DNA of 64,000 nt, from positions 1,782,001 through 1,846,000 of the forward strand of contig SMSO01000034.1 of the NCBI GenBank assembly GCA_004764695.1. The letters are read 5' to 3'. Made by a program: the position numbers and the translations under genes. This document shows positions 1-9,199 of the stretch, piece after piece. A model generated the notes under the pieces. It ran no database searches. It was not told the origin of the DNA and saw only the letters and a list, made by a program, of their open reading frames with translations. Positions within the stretch are counted from its first letter, which is position 1, and every line of letters starts with the position of its first letter. The stretch is from Schizochytrium sp. TIO01 (taxonomy: Eukaryota > Sar > Bigyra > Thraustochytrida > Thraustochytriidae).

Positions 1-606
1 ATTTGAATTGAAGGTTTGCTTCACTTGTAGTGTTTGGAGCTCAGTGGTTCCTTGGCCATTCCATTTTCTTACCTAACCTCTCACAATAATTGTAATAGAT
101 CATTTATATGGACTAGACGAAGGTTATATAGGTTCTACCCTTTTCATAGGTACAATAACAGCACTACTATCCTGGAAAGATACAAGAACGATCCTGGAAC
201 GATCACAATATCTCTACATATGAGTATAAGAGTCTATATAACAAAAACTATAGGATACGTACTTAGGTCAACTCCCTCGGTCGTGGCGCCGCGTATGACC
301 GTAACGGTCATTTATAGTATATTTGTAAATCAAGGCGTGAGACTGTGATAAATGTTGAGCGAAAGCTGGGCTTGAAGTTTAATATGTGAAAGCAGGATTC
401 TGATTGATTACAATAAAAGTACGGGCAATACCTTGTACGAATCGACAATTGTGCACAGGAAAACTGGAACAAACCCTGTTGCTTGGTAAACGTGTTTTCA
501 ACTGGAGACCTTGAGTGCCTGTGGCATTTGGTCATCGTACCTATACATCGGAGCCAAGCTCTGAGGTTCTGTAAAGTTGGCGCTGCATGGTTGCGGGTAT
601 AGCACC
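1..606. other. 5' flank of the Tudor-array gene
   Basis: No reading frame here resembles a protein I know, and the short open frames lack coding character. The last part should hold the promoter and 5' leader of the gene that begins at 607. I see no clear TATA box or microsatellite. The left neighbour is outside the window. Confidence 0.5.
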
Positions 607-3600
607 ATGGCATTTGTAAAGAATGGCGGCGAAAGCAGAAACTTGGGCAAGAGTATGAATAACAACGATATAGATATGCTCGAAGCCGAAGCCATGCGGG
701 TTCTGCAACGCATTCGCTCTATTCCCAAGACACCAATTACTCCAACCAAGAACATGAGAAAGAACGGTCATAACATTACAGGATACGTGACTGAGGCCCG
801 GGAGGAGGCAACAAGTGCGTTATCTCGTGTCAAGATGGGTCTTGATGCAGAGGATGCTATTGCTGTAAAAGCACGCTTAGATAGGGTTCCTGACTCGGCA
901 TATAATATACCTTTGCGGCCAGAACTGAATGAAGAACATGTTGCACGTATGCGAGATTTGAAAACATGGGCAAAAGGTCGTGCAGAACAGATTGATGACC
1001 TTATCGATGTAGCTGTGAATGCAGCGAAAAATGGTGTTGCTCCGTTGACTGGAGTTCGCTACGGCTCAGCTCTCCTCACACGGGGTGGCTTTGTCTACAG
1101 TGGGTGTAATGTTGAAAGCAATGAGACGACATTGAGCACAAGTGCAGAAAAAATGGCTATCTTGAAGGCAATCAGTGGTGGCGAATCTGAGTTCGAGTGC
1201 ATCGTGATTACCTGGGATCAAACAGAGAGTCAAAGATTTCCTTTGCCAAGTGGCTCATCGCGACAGTATATGGCGGAATTTGGAGATTTTGAAGTTATTC
1301 TTGTGCGCGCAGATCCTGCTCGCACGCGTAAAGAAATGAGCACATATGAATTACTTCCGCAGATGCCTGAAACTGCTCGCATTGAGAACGTACCCGAAAC
1401 AAATGATCAACAGTGGGGAACCAAGCTCGAAATATCAAGCCCACGACCAATGTCCCCAAGACGAATTCGTATGGAGAATCAATTCCAGAGAAGTCAGTCA
1501 CCGTCCCTCTCTACTTCTCGGTTCCGCTCACCTGTGGCGAATCATGTAAGAAGAGAATCTCTTCCAGACATGCATAGCACTCCAGTTCGCGAATGGGGCG
1601 TGCGACATGTTCTAGAATGGCTCGACAAAGAGTGTGATTTGCCTTCATATAAATACAACTTTCAAGAGGCAAGTGTAAATGGTGCAATTTTACTGCAGCT
1701 TGCTCCACAAGATATGCAGGAGTTGTTGGGTGTTCATCACCCGTTGCACTTGATCAAACTACAAAAAGGCTTGGAAACACTACGACGACGAGAGGTGTTC
1801 GAGGCTGGGGTTGAGGAAAATGATATGTCTGGAGTGGTAGAGGCTTTACAAGAGAACGAAATCGTACTTGTGGCCCGCTTGAAAGAAGCTTATGATCAAG
1901 CAAATGTGGAGAAAAAGGAGATGTGCAACGCTTCTGAGCTTCTAGTTGCATTGCGCGCATTGGGCTATCAAGCGAACATTGAGGATATTAACGAATGGAT
2001 CAAGACCTTTCGACGCGATGATCAGCAAACCGGCCTTTCTTTCCTTCAATTTGCGCAAGCTTTTCTTGCTGCGTCTCGAGGAAAGACTGTGGAACTCGGC
2101 TTAGGCTCCTCTAGTCCTCGGAGTGATGCTGGTACACCACGCAATGCAAGGCTTATTCGTCGTCAAGATGGTCATGTTCATTGTCGCGAAAACAAAAAAT
2201 ATGAGACATGGCTTCAACAGCAACAGGCGCAGTCTGCGCAGCAAACCTTAGGAGGAACAGACATTTCAACGGGGTCAAAATCCCCTCGAAATGAACTTGC
2301 TCTCTGGCTTTGTGGGGAAGAAGATTTGCAGCATGCAAACCGGGTCAAGTCATTTATGCGTTTGCGGAAACGGCCTTCAACAGCTTTGAAAATCTCCCAG
2401 GAAGTAAGTGCAGAAGATTTTGCTCGATTAAAACGCATCTTTGATCGTGCGGATCGTGACCGAGCTGGGGAGCTCACACGCCATGAAGCTGCACGAGCAC
2501 TTTCACATACTGGTATGAAAATCTCAGCTATTGAATTGGGACAATACTTACGTCTACAAGGTTTAGACAGTGCTACACCAATGGATATGTTTGAGTTTGC
2601 GCGGGCATTTGCGTATTTTGTGAAGCAGAGAGATATTCAACTCACCAAAGCTGGATCTGCCCCAGATATTCCAAAGGCAGACTTGACGTTGTCTGAAAAT
2701 ACCATTGAAATGGCCGGGGCTCAGAAGCAGCGCTGGCCAGCAGCATATGACCCAACAGGGTTTTTACTGAAAGCAAAAAAACACAAACGTCGTCGCAAAG
2801 CTGCTGGACGCCATTCAAAACGGGATTCTAAGAAGTCTGGTTCGAAATCAACACGCCGCCAAAAATATAAAGTGCGCGCTGAAAGCAGTTCTAGCAGTTC
2901 AACATCTTCTTCATGGTCCGATTCAGGAGAAAGTTTTGATAGTAGCGATTCATCAGATTCAGACCTATCAGAGAGTTCTAGTGGTTCCTCTTCTTTGAGT
3001 ACTTCTTCTGCAAGCTCAGATGATAGCAGGTCCTCATCATCATCATCCTATACATCATCCTCATCAACAGAATCTGACTCGAGTGTGTCCGAAGATGGTC
3101 ATCGGGGGCGCTCTAAGCGCCGATCTAATAGAACCAAGAAGCCTGTCAAAGCTACGCGCTCAAACAGTAAGAAGCAAAAGACAGTTATTATGGGCAGTCA
3201 CGTTATCCGTAAAGTGGAAAGGGCTTTTCAAAGTCATCAAAAGAGTGGTAGCCGTGGTCAACTACCGATGAATGCAATATTGAATGCGTTTAAGTCAATT
3301 CCTCGTAGTGGGCGGAGCAAATCTTTGCCCACAGCAAGTGAAATTAAAGATTACTTTCACAAGGAGGACATTTATTATTACGTGACTCGCAAACAGTTTG
3401 TTCGTGCCTATTCCGTTTTATGTTATGATGTAGTTGATGAGGATTATGTGGAGAAAAAGCAATCGAATCGAAGTCGAAGCCGTAGCCGTAGCCGTAGCCG
3501 TCGCCGAGACGCAAGTTCAAGTGAATCTGGTTCTGAGAATGAACCTGAGTCCGGCAGGCGCTGGAGTAGGGGAGACATTGTAGAAGCACGCAGTCGAGGA

Positions 3601-6600
3601 GGGTCAAAGTGGCGTCGCGCAGAAGTGACTCGTGTCAATTCTGATGAAAGTCTTAATCTTCTTTTTGATGATGGAGCGACAGAAAAGTATGTTCGTTCGT
3701 CACTAGTCCGCAAGTACAAGCGAAGGGGTAAACGTTCGGATATTGAGCGATTAGTTTCTGATTCTGAGGGCGATGAGCATTCGCGTAGTCGTAGCAGGCG
3801 CCCTCAAAAAGATGATTTCCAGCGAGGAGACCGCGTTGCAGCACGTTTTCGAGGTGGTTCAAAGTATTACAAGGGTAAAATTGCCCGTGTCAACAGAGAT
3901 GGTACCTATGATATTCAGTTCGACGATGGAGATCATGAGCAAGGGATAAAGCGTTCCTCCATCAAGGGTGATAATAACCAGCATGAAGCTGAGAGTCCTG
4001 CTTCAGATGACTTTCAAGCCGGAGATAAGGTCGAAGCTCGCTTCAAAGATGGATCGAAATGGTACAAGGGGAAGATTACACGCGAAAACAGTGATGGAAC
4101 TTTTGCAATTGACTACGATGATGGTGATCGCGAATCTCGGGTACATAAATCTAAAATCCGTGCTGTTGATGGTGCATCTCGACGAAAAGGAAAATACTCT
4201 GCAACTATTGGAGACCGTGTAACAGCGAAGTTTCGAAACGGATCCAAATGGTATAAAGGTAAAATTTCGAAGATCCACGATGATGGCACTTATGATATTG
4301 CTTATGATGATGGCGATTACGAGAAAAACGTCCCAAGCGAGAGAATTAAATTTCCCGAGCAGAGTGGTCAAGATGATCAAGTAGATGGCAATGACTCGTT
4401 TCATGAAGGTGATCATGTTGAAGCCCAATTTAAGGGCGGTAGCAAGTATTACAGAGGCAAAGTTACACGTGTCTATCGTGACGGTAGCTGTGATATTGAC
4501 TATGATGATGGTGATAAGGAACGACGTGTGGCGTCTAGTAAAATACGAAAGCTTCGGGGTAGTGCGAGCCGCAGCCTTCGCAGACGCCAGGATGATGATG
4601 GATCTGATTCAGAAGGCAAAGCCTTACGAGAAGGTGATCGTGTAGAAGCGCGTTATAAAGGCGGAAGCAAATACTACAAGGGAAAGATCTCACGCGTCAA
4701 TGCGGATGGATCTTACAATATCGCCTATGATGATGGTGACCAGGAACGACGTGTGGCTCCGAGCAAAGTACGCAAACTCGCAGGAAGTAGCCGAAGTCCT
4801 CGGCGACATCGTGATGATGATGCTTCAGATACTGAAGGTGGGCCGTTGCGCGAAGGAGATCGTGTCGAGGCGCTATTTAAAGGTGGCAGCAAATACTACA
4901 AAGGCAAGATTGCGCGTGTCAACATGGACGGAAGCTACAACATTGACTACGATGATGGTGACCAGGAACGTCGCGTGGCACCTAGCAAGGTCCGAAAGCT
5001 TGGTGGTAGTGGTGGCAGTCGTAGTCCTCGTCGTACTGTGGTTGCTGATACCTCGGAAACAGAATCAGAGTCTCTTCGCGAAGGTGATCGTGTTGAAGCT
5101 TTATTCAAAGGCGGCAAAAAGTATTACAAGGGCAAAATTGCACGTGTCAATATGGATGGAAGCTACAACATTGACTACGATGATGGCGACCAGGAACGTC
5201 GCGTGGCACCTAGCAAGGTCCGAAAGCTTGGTGGTAGTGGTGGCAGTCGTAGTCCTCGCCGGACGCAAACTGCTGATACATCTGAAACCGAATCCGAGGC
5301 TCTTCGTGAAGGTGATCGTGTTGAAGCCCTCTTCAAAGGCGGCAAAAAGTATTACAAGGGCAAAATTGTTCGTGTCAATATGGACGGGAGCTACAACATT
5401 GACTACGATGACGGCGACAAAGAACGTCGCGTGGCTCCAAGCAAGGTACGGAAGCTTGGAGGAGGTAGTGGAGGCGGCAGCCGTAGCCGTAGCCCAAGTT
5501 CTCGACATCGTCAGACAGTGGAGACATCAGAGACTGAAAGTGAAGGATTTCAAGAAGGTGACCGCGTTGAAGCACGCTTCAAAGGTGGCAGCAAATACTT
5601 CAAAGGTCGCATCACACGAGTCTATCGTGACGGAAGCTGTGATATTGACTATGATGATGGCGACAAGGAGCGCCGTGTGGCTCCAAGCAAGATTCGCAAG
5701 GCTGCTGGTGGTGGTGGTGGTGGTGGTAGTCGTAGTCCACGTCGTGCACAGATGGCAGAGACTTCGGAGACAGAGACTGATGGACTCCGGGAAGGTGATC
5801 GTGTAGAAGCGCGTTATAAAGGCGGAAGCAAATACTACAAGGGAAAGATCTCACGCGTCAATGCGGATGGATCTTACAATATCGCCTATGATGATGGTGA
5901 CCAGGAACGACGTGTGGCTCCGAGCAAAGTACGCAAACTCGCAGGAAGTAGCCGAAGTCCTCGGCGACATCGTGAAGATGATGCTTCAGATACTGAAAGT
6001 GGTCCGTTGCGTGAAGGAGATCGTGTCGAGGCACTATTTAAAGGTGGCAGCAAATACTACAAAGGCAAGATTGCGCGTGTCAACATGGACGGAAGCTACA
6101 ACATTGACTACGATGATGGTGACCAGGAACGTCGCGTGGCACCTAGCAAGGTCCGAAAGCTTGGTGGTAGTGGTGGCAGTCGTAGTCCTCGTCGCACTGT
6201 GGTTGCTGATACCTCGGAAACAGAATCAGAGTCTCTTCGCGAAGGTGATCGTGTTGAAGCTTTATTCAAAGGCGGCAAAAAGTATTACAAGGGCAAAATT
6301 GCACGTGTCAATATGGATGGAAGCTACAACATTGACTACGATGATGGCGACCAGGAACGTCGCGTGGCTCCAAGCAAGGTCCGAAAGCTTGGTGGTAGTG
6401 GTGGCAGTCGTAGTCCTCGCCGGACGCAAACTGCTGATACATCTGAAACCGAATCCGAGGCTCTTCGTGAAGGTGATCGTGTTGAAGCCCTCTTCAAAGG
6501 CGGCAAAAAGTATTACAAGGGCAAAATTGTTCGTGTCAATATGGACGGGAGCTACAACATTGACTACGATGACGGCGACAAAGAACGTCGCGTGGCTCCA

Positions 6601-8793
6601 AGCAAGGTACGGAAACTTGGAGGAGGTAGTGGAGGCGGCAGCCGTAGCCGTAGCCCAAGTTCTCGACATCGTCAGACAGTGGAGACATCAGAGACTGAAA
6701 GTGAAGGATTTCAAGAAGGCGACCGCGTTGAAGCACGCTTCAAAGGTGGCAGCAAATACTTCAAAGGTCGCATCACACGAGTCTATCGTGACGGAAGCTG
6801 TGATATTGACTATGATGATGGCGACAAGGAGCGCCGTGTGGCTCCAAGCAAGATTCGCAAGGCTGGTGGTGGTGGTGGTGGTGGTGGTAGTCGTAGTCCA
6901 CGTCGTACACAGATGGCAGAGACTTCGGAGACAGAGACTGATGGACTCCGGGAAGGTGATCGTGTAGAAGCGCGTTATAAAGGCGGAAGCAAATACTACA
7001 AGGGAAAGATCTCACGCGTCAATGCGGATGGATCTTACAATATCGCCTATGATGATGGTGACCAGGAACGACGTGTGGCTCCGAGCAAAGTACGCAAACT
7101 CGCAGGAAGTAGCCGAAGTCCTCGGCGACATCGTGATGATGATGCTTCAGATACTGAAGGTGGGCCGTTGCGCGAAGGAGATCGTGTCGAGGCGCTATTT
7201 AAAGGTGGCAGCAAATACTACAAAGGCAAGATTGCGCGTGTCAACATGGACGGAAGCTACAACATTGACTACGATGATGGTGACCAGGAACGTCGCGTGG
7301 CACCTAGCAAGGTCCGAAAGCTTGGTGGTAGTGGTGGCAGTCGTAGTCCTCGTCGTACTGTGGTTGCTGATACCTCGGAAACAGAATCAGAGTCTCTTCG
7401 CGAAGGTGATCGTGTTGAAGCTTTATTCAAAGGCGGCAAAAAGTATTACAAGGGCAAAATTGCACGTGTCAATATGGATGGAAGCTACAACATTGACTAC
7501 GATGATGGCGACCAGGAACGTCGCGTGGCACCTAGCAAGGTCCGAAAGCTTGGTGGTAGTGGTGGCAGTCGTAGTCCTCGCCGGACGCAAACTGCTGATA
7601 CATCTGAAACCGAATCCGAGGCTCTTCGTGAAGGTGATCGTGTTGAAGCCCTCTTCAAAGGCGGCAAAAAGTATTACAAGGGCAAAATTGTTCGTGTCAA
7701 TATGGACGGGAGCTACAACATTGACTACGATGACGGCGACAAAGAACGTCGCGTGGCTCCAAGCAAGGTACGGAAGCTTGGAGGAGGTAGTGGAGGCGGC
7801 AGCCGTAGCCGTAGCCCAAGTTCTCGACATCGTCAGACAGTGGAGACATCAGAGACTGAAAGTGAAGGATTTCAAGAAGGTGACCGCGTTGAAGCACGCT
7901 TCAAAGGTGGCAGCAAATACTTCAAAGGTCGCATCACACGAGTCTATCGTGACGGAAGCTGTGATATTGACTATGATGATGGCGACAAGGAGCGCCGTGT
8001 GGCTCCAAGCAAGATTCGCAAGGCTGCTGGTGGTGGTGGTGGTGGTGGTAGTCGTAGTCCACGTCGTGCACAGATGGCAGAGACTTCGGAGACAGAGACT
8101 GATGGACTCCGGGAAGGTGATCGTGTAGAAGCGCGTTATAAAGGCGGAAGCAAATACTACAAGGGAAAGATCTCACGCATCAATGCGGATGGCTCTTACA
8201 ATATCGCCTATGATGATGGTGACCAGGAACGACGTGTGGCTCCGAGCAAAGTACGCAAGCTGGGTGGCGAAGGTAGGAGTCGCAGCCCAAGAAGAGGTCC
8301 AGCAGACTCAGAAACTGATGACGCCGGTGGCTTACGTGAAGGTGATGCTGTTGAAGCCAAGTTTCGGGGCGGCTCAAAATGGTACAAGGGAAAGATCAGT
8401 CGTGTCAATGCGAATGGTAGCTATGACATTGACTACGATGATGGTGACCGTGAGCGTCGTGTCGATCCTGGGATTGTTCGAAAGTATAATACGAGAATGG
8501 GCTCATCCCCTCGACGCCCAATTGAGGATGCTGACTTACGCGTTGGAGATCGCGTGGAAGCGAGGTTTCGAGGTCAGAATAGATGGTACCCAGGGTCTGT
8601 TTCAAGCATTAATCGGAACGGTACATATGATATTGCCTATGATGATGGTGATTCTGATCAAGGGCTAGAGCGATCTTTTGTTCGCAAAGAAGGTGCTTCA
8701 AGGCCCTCTGCTGGACGCACCGTGCAAACTCGCACAAGCTTTTCAAGGGATGATTCTAGCGTAAGACGTCCACGGACTAGATTTATTGATTAA
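607..8793 (+). CDS. Giant scaffold protein: pseudo-deaminase, SAM, EF-hand-like, 23 Tudor-like modules
   Basis: A 2728-residue protein without introns. I place the start at the first ATG (caccATGG, 607); an in-frame TTG lies 30 bases upstream. Domains in order: a cytidine-deaminase-like region (about 130-235) keeping the NVE substrate motif and the catalytic Glu (E181) but with Ser at all three zinc-Cys positions (S179, S215, S218); a SAM domain (about 325-395, W330); EF-hand-like helices (about 400-490 and 600-670, with a near-canonical calcium loop D616-E627); a Ser/Asp-rich tract (about 758-832); an RS-dipeptide stretch (about 954-968); then 23 Tudor-like modules (about 985-2695). Each module has the form EGDxVEARFKGGSKYYKGKI...DGSYDIDYDDGD and is joined by RSPRR-type linkers. 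Tudor folds usually bind methylated Arg or Lys, and SAM domains oligomerise. I infer a nuclear scaffold; no enzymatic role is expected. The stop codon overlaps an AATAAA. Confidence 0.93.
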   Translation: MAFVKNGGESRNLGKSMNNNDIDMLEAEAMRVLQRIRSIPKTPITPTKNMRKNGHNITGYVTEAREEATSALSRVKMGLDAEDAIAVKARLDRVPDSAYNIPLRPELNEEHVARMRDLKTWAKGRAEQIDDLIDVAVNAAKNGVAPLTGVRYGSALLTRGGFVYSGCNVESNETTLSTSAEKMAILKAISGGESEFECIVITWDQTESQRFPLPSGSSRQYMAEFGDFEVILVRADPARTRKEMSTYELLPQMPETARIENVPETNDQQWGTKLEISSPRPMSPRRIRMENQFQRSQSPSLSTSRFRSPVANHVRRESLPDMHSTPVREWGVRHVLEWLDKECDLPSYKYNFQEASVNGAILLQLAPQDMQELLGVHHPLHLIKLQKGLETLRRREVFEAGVEENDMSGVVEALQENEIVLVARLKEAYDQANVEKKEMCNASELLVALRALGYQANIEDINEWIKTFRRDDQQTGLSFLQFAQAFLAASRGKTVELGLGSSSPRSDAGTPRNARLIRRQDGHVHCRENKKYETWLQQQQAQSAQQTLGGTDISTGSKSPRNELALWLCGEEDLQHANRVKSFMRLRKRPSTALKISQEVSAEDFARLKRIFDRADRDRAGELTRHEAARALSHTGMKISAIELGQYLRLQGLDSATPMDMFEFARAFAYFVKQRDIQLTKAGSAPDIPKADLTLSENTIEMAGAQKQRWPAAYDPTGFLLKAKKHKRRRKAAGRHSKRDSKKSGSKSTRRQKYKVRAESSSSSSTSSSWSDSGESFDSSDSSDSDLSESSSGSSSLSTSSASSDDSRSSSSSSYTSSSSTESDSSVSEDGHRGRSKRRSNRTKKPVKATRSNSKKQKTVIMGSHVIRKVERAFQSHQKSGSRGQLPMNAILNAFKSIPRSGRSKSLPTASEIKDYFHKEDIYYYVTRKQFVRAYSVLCYDVVDEDYVEKKQSNRSRSRSRSRSRRRDASSSESGSENEPESGRRWSRGDIVEARSRGGSKWRRAEVTRVNSDESLNLLFDDGATEKYVRSSLVRKYKRRGKRSDIERLVSDSEGDEHSRSRSRRPQKDDFQRGDRVAARFRGGSKYYKGKIARVNRDGTYDIQFDDGDHEQGIKRSSIKGDNNQHEAESPASDDFQAGDKVEARFKDGSKWYKGKITRENSDGTFAIDYDDGDRESRVHKSKIRAVDGASRRKGKYSATIGDRVTAKFRNGSKWYKGKISKIHDDGTYDIAYDDGDYEKNVPSERIKFPEQSGQDDQVDGNDSFHEGDHVEAQFKGGSKYYRGKVTRVYRDGSCDIDYDDGDKERRVASSKIRKLRGSASRSLRRRQDDDGSDSEGKALREGDRVEARYKGGSKYYKGKISRVNADGSYNIAYDDGDQERRVAPSKVRKLAGSSRSPRRHRDDDASDTEGGPLREGDRVEALFKGGSKYYKGKIARVNMDGSYNIDYDDGDQERRVAPSKVRKLGGSGGSRSPRRTVVADTSETESESLREGDRVEALFKGGKKYYKGKIARVNMDGSYNIDYDDGDQERRVAPSKVRKLGGSGGSRSPRRTQTADTSETESEALREGDRVEALFKGGKKYYKGKIVRVNMDGSYNIDYDDGDKERRVAPSKVRKLGGGSGGGSRSRSPSSRHRQTVETSETESEGFQEGDRVEARFKGGSKYFKGRITRVYRDGSCDIDYDDGDKERRVAPSKIRKAAGGGGGGGSRSPRRAQMAETSETETDGLREGDRVEARYKGGSKYYKGKISRVNADGSYNIAYDDGDQERRVAPSKVRKLAGSSRSPRRHREDDASDTESGPLREGDRVEALFKGGSKYYKGKIARVNMDGSYNIDYDDGDQERRVAPSKVRKLGGSGGSRSPRRTVVADTSETESESLREGDRVEALFKGGKKYYKGKIARVNMDGSYNIDYDDGDQERRVAPSKVRKLGGSGGSRSPRRTQTADTSETESEALREGDRVEALFKGGKKYYKGKIVRVNMDGSYNIDYDDGDKERRVAPSKVRKLGGGSGGGSRSRSPSSRHRQTVETSETESEGFQEGDRVEARFKGGSKYFKGRITRVYRDGSCDIDYDDGDKERRVAPSKIRKAGGGGGGGGSRSPRRTQMAETSETETDGLREGDRVEARYKGGSKYYKGKISRVNADGSYNIAYDDGDQERRVAPSKVRKLAGSSRSPRRHRDDDASDTEGGPLREGDRVEALFKGGSKYYKGKIARVNMDGSYNIDYDDGDQERRVAPSKVRKLGGSGGSRSPRRTVVADTSETESESLREGDRVEALFKGGKKYYKGKIARVNMDGSYNIDYDDGDQERRVAPSKVRKLGGSGGSRSPRRTQTADTSETESEALREGDRVEALFKGGKKYYKGKIVRVNMDGSYNIDYDDGDKERRVAPSKVRKLGGGSGGGSRSRSPSSRHRQTVETSETESEGFQEGDRVEARFKGGSKYFKGRITRVYRDGSCDIDYDDGDKERRVAPSKIRKAAGGGGGGGSRSPRRAQMAETSETETDGLREGDRVEARYKGGSKYYKGKISRINADGSYNIAYDDGDQERRVAPSKVRKLGGEGRSRSPRRGPADSETDDAGGLREGDAVEAKFRGGSKWYKGKISRVNANGSYDIDYDDGDRERRVDPGIVRKYNTRMGSSPRRPIEDADLRVGDRVEARFRGQNRWYPGSVSSINRNGTYDIAYDDGDSDQGLERSFVRKEGASRPSAGRTVQTRTSFSRDDSSVRRPRTRFID
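4633..8115 (+). repeat. Three tandem 1161-bp coding repeats (five Tudor-like modules each)
   Basis: The same anchor (ggtgatcgtgtagaagcg) recurs at 4633, 5794, 6955 and 8116, exactly 1161 bases (387 codons) apart. Each unit encodes five distinguishable modules in the order A-B-C-D-E, so the order is preserved across units. A fourth, partial unit (module A only, up to about 8260) follows. Units 1 and 3 look identical by eye, including synonymous sites. Unit 2 differs from both at many of the same positions (for example GAA against GAT in the linker near 5974, and GGT against GCT near 6865). Confidence 0.95.
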
Positions 8794-8914
8794 TAAAACG
8801 GTATAACAATTTTTGATGTACTAATTCTATTGCACTTATCTCTAAAAACGTTGATATAAAATCACCAAGACTACAAGATTGAGAAGCACTTTTCACGATG
8901 TAATTTATTGAGTA
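8794..8914. terminator. Convergent 3' region with opposed polyadenylation signals
   Basis: About 120 bases separate the stop codons of two convergent genes. AATAAA lies at 8792-8797 on the plus strand and TTTATT at 8904-8909, which reads AATAAA on the minus strand just past the stop of the small gene. Confidence 0.5.
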
Positions 8915-9199
8915 TCAGCATACTTGCTCCACAGAAATTTGAGTTTGCACCTCACGACCATCCTCGAAAGTGATGGTAGCTTCAACATCGGACACATCAT
9001 TGCCAAAGTGGAGGCCTCGTGCCATGTATCGAGGCTGTGATCCTGCTTCTCCCTCATTTTGGACCTCGACTGTCTGATCATCCCCAATTTTCAGTGTTTT
9101 AGGAACGCCTTGTTCGCTCTCCATCTCAAAGATAACATAGTCGCGCTTGGATGCCTCGCCGATCGTCGGCATGCGGTTCTGGATACCGGACAACTTCAT
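8915..9199 (-). CDS. Small acidic protein of unknown function (94 aa)
   Basis: An ATG-started frame of 94 codons ending in TGA. I do not recognise the family. The product is acidic and hydrophilic, with no signal peptide or membrane segment. Alternating hydrophobic and polar residues in the C-terminal half (VEATITFEDGREVQTQISVE) suggest beta strands. Support for its being real: a sensible ATG, an AATAAA right after the stop, GC-richer codons than the flanks, and a tidy convergent arrangement with the Tudor-array gene. It could be a small soluble beta-sandwich protein. There are no paralogues in the window. Confidence 0.6.
   Translation of the reverse strand: MKLSGIQNRMPTIGEASKRDYVIFEMESEQGVPKTLKIGDDQTVEVQNEGEAGSQPRYMARGLHFGNDVSDVEATITFEDGREVQTQISVEQVC

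Noticed and set aside
4700-8128. Three identical 368-codon frames in a second frame of the Tudor-array gene
   Set aside because: They are out-of-frame shadows recurring at the same 1161-base period as the real coding repeat.
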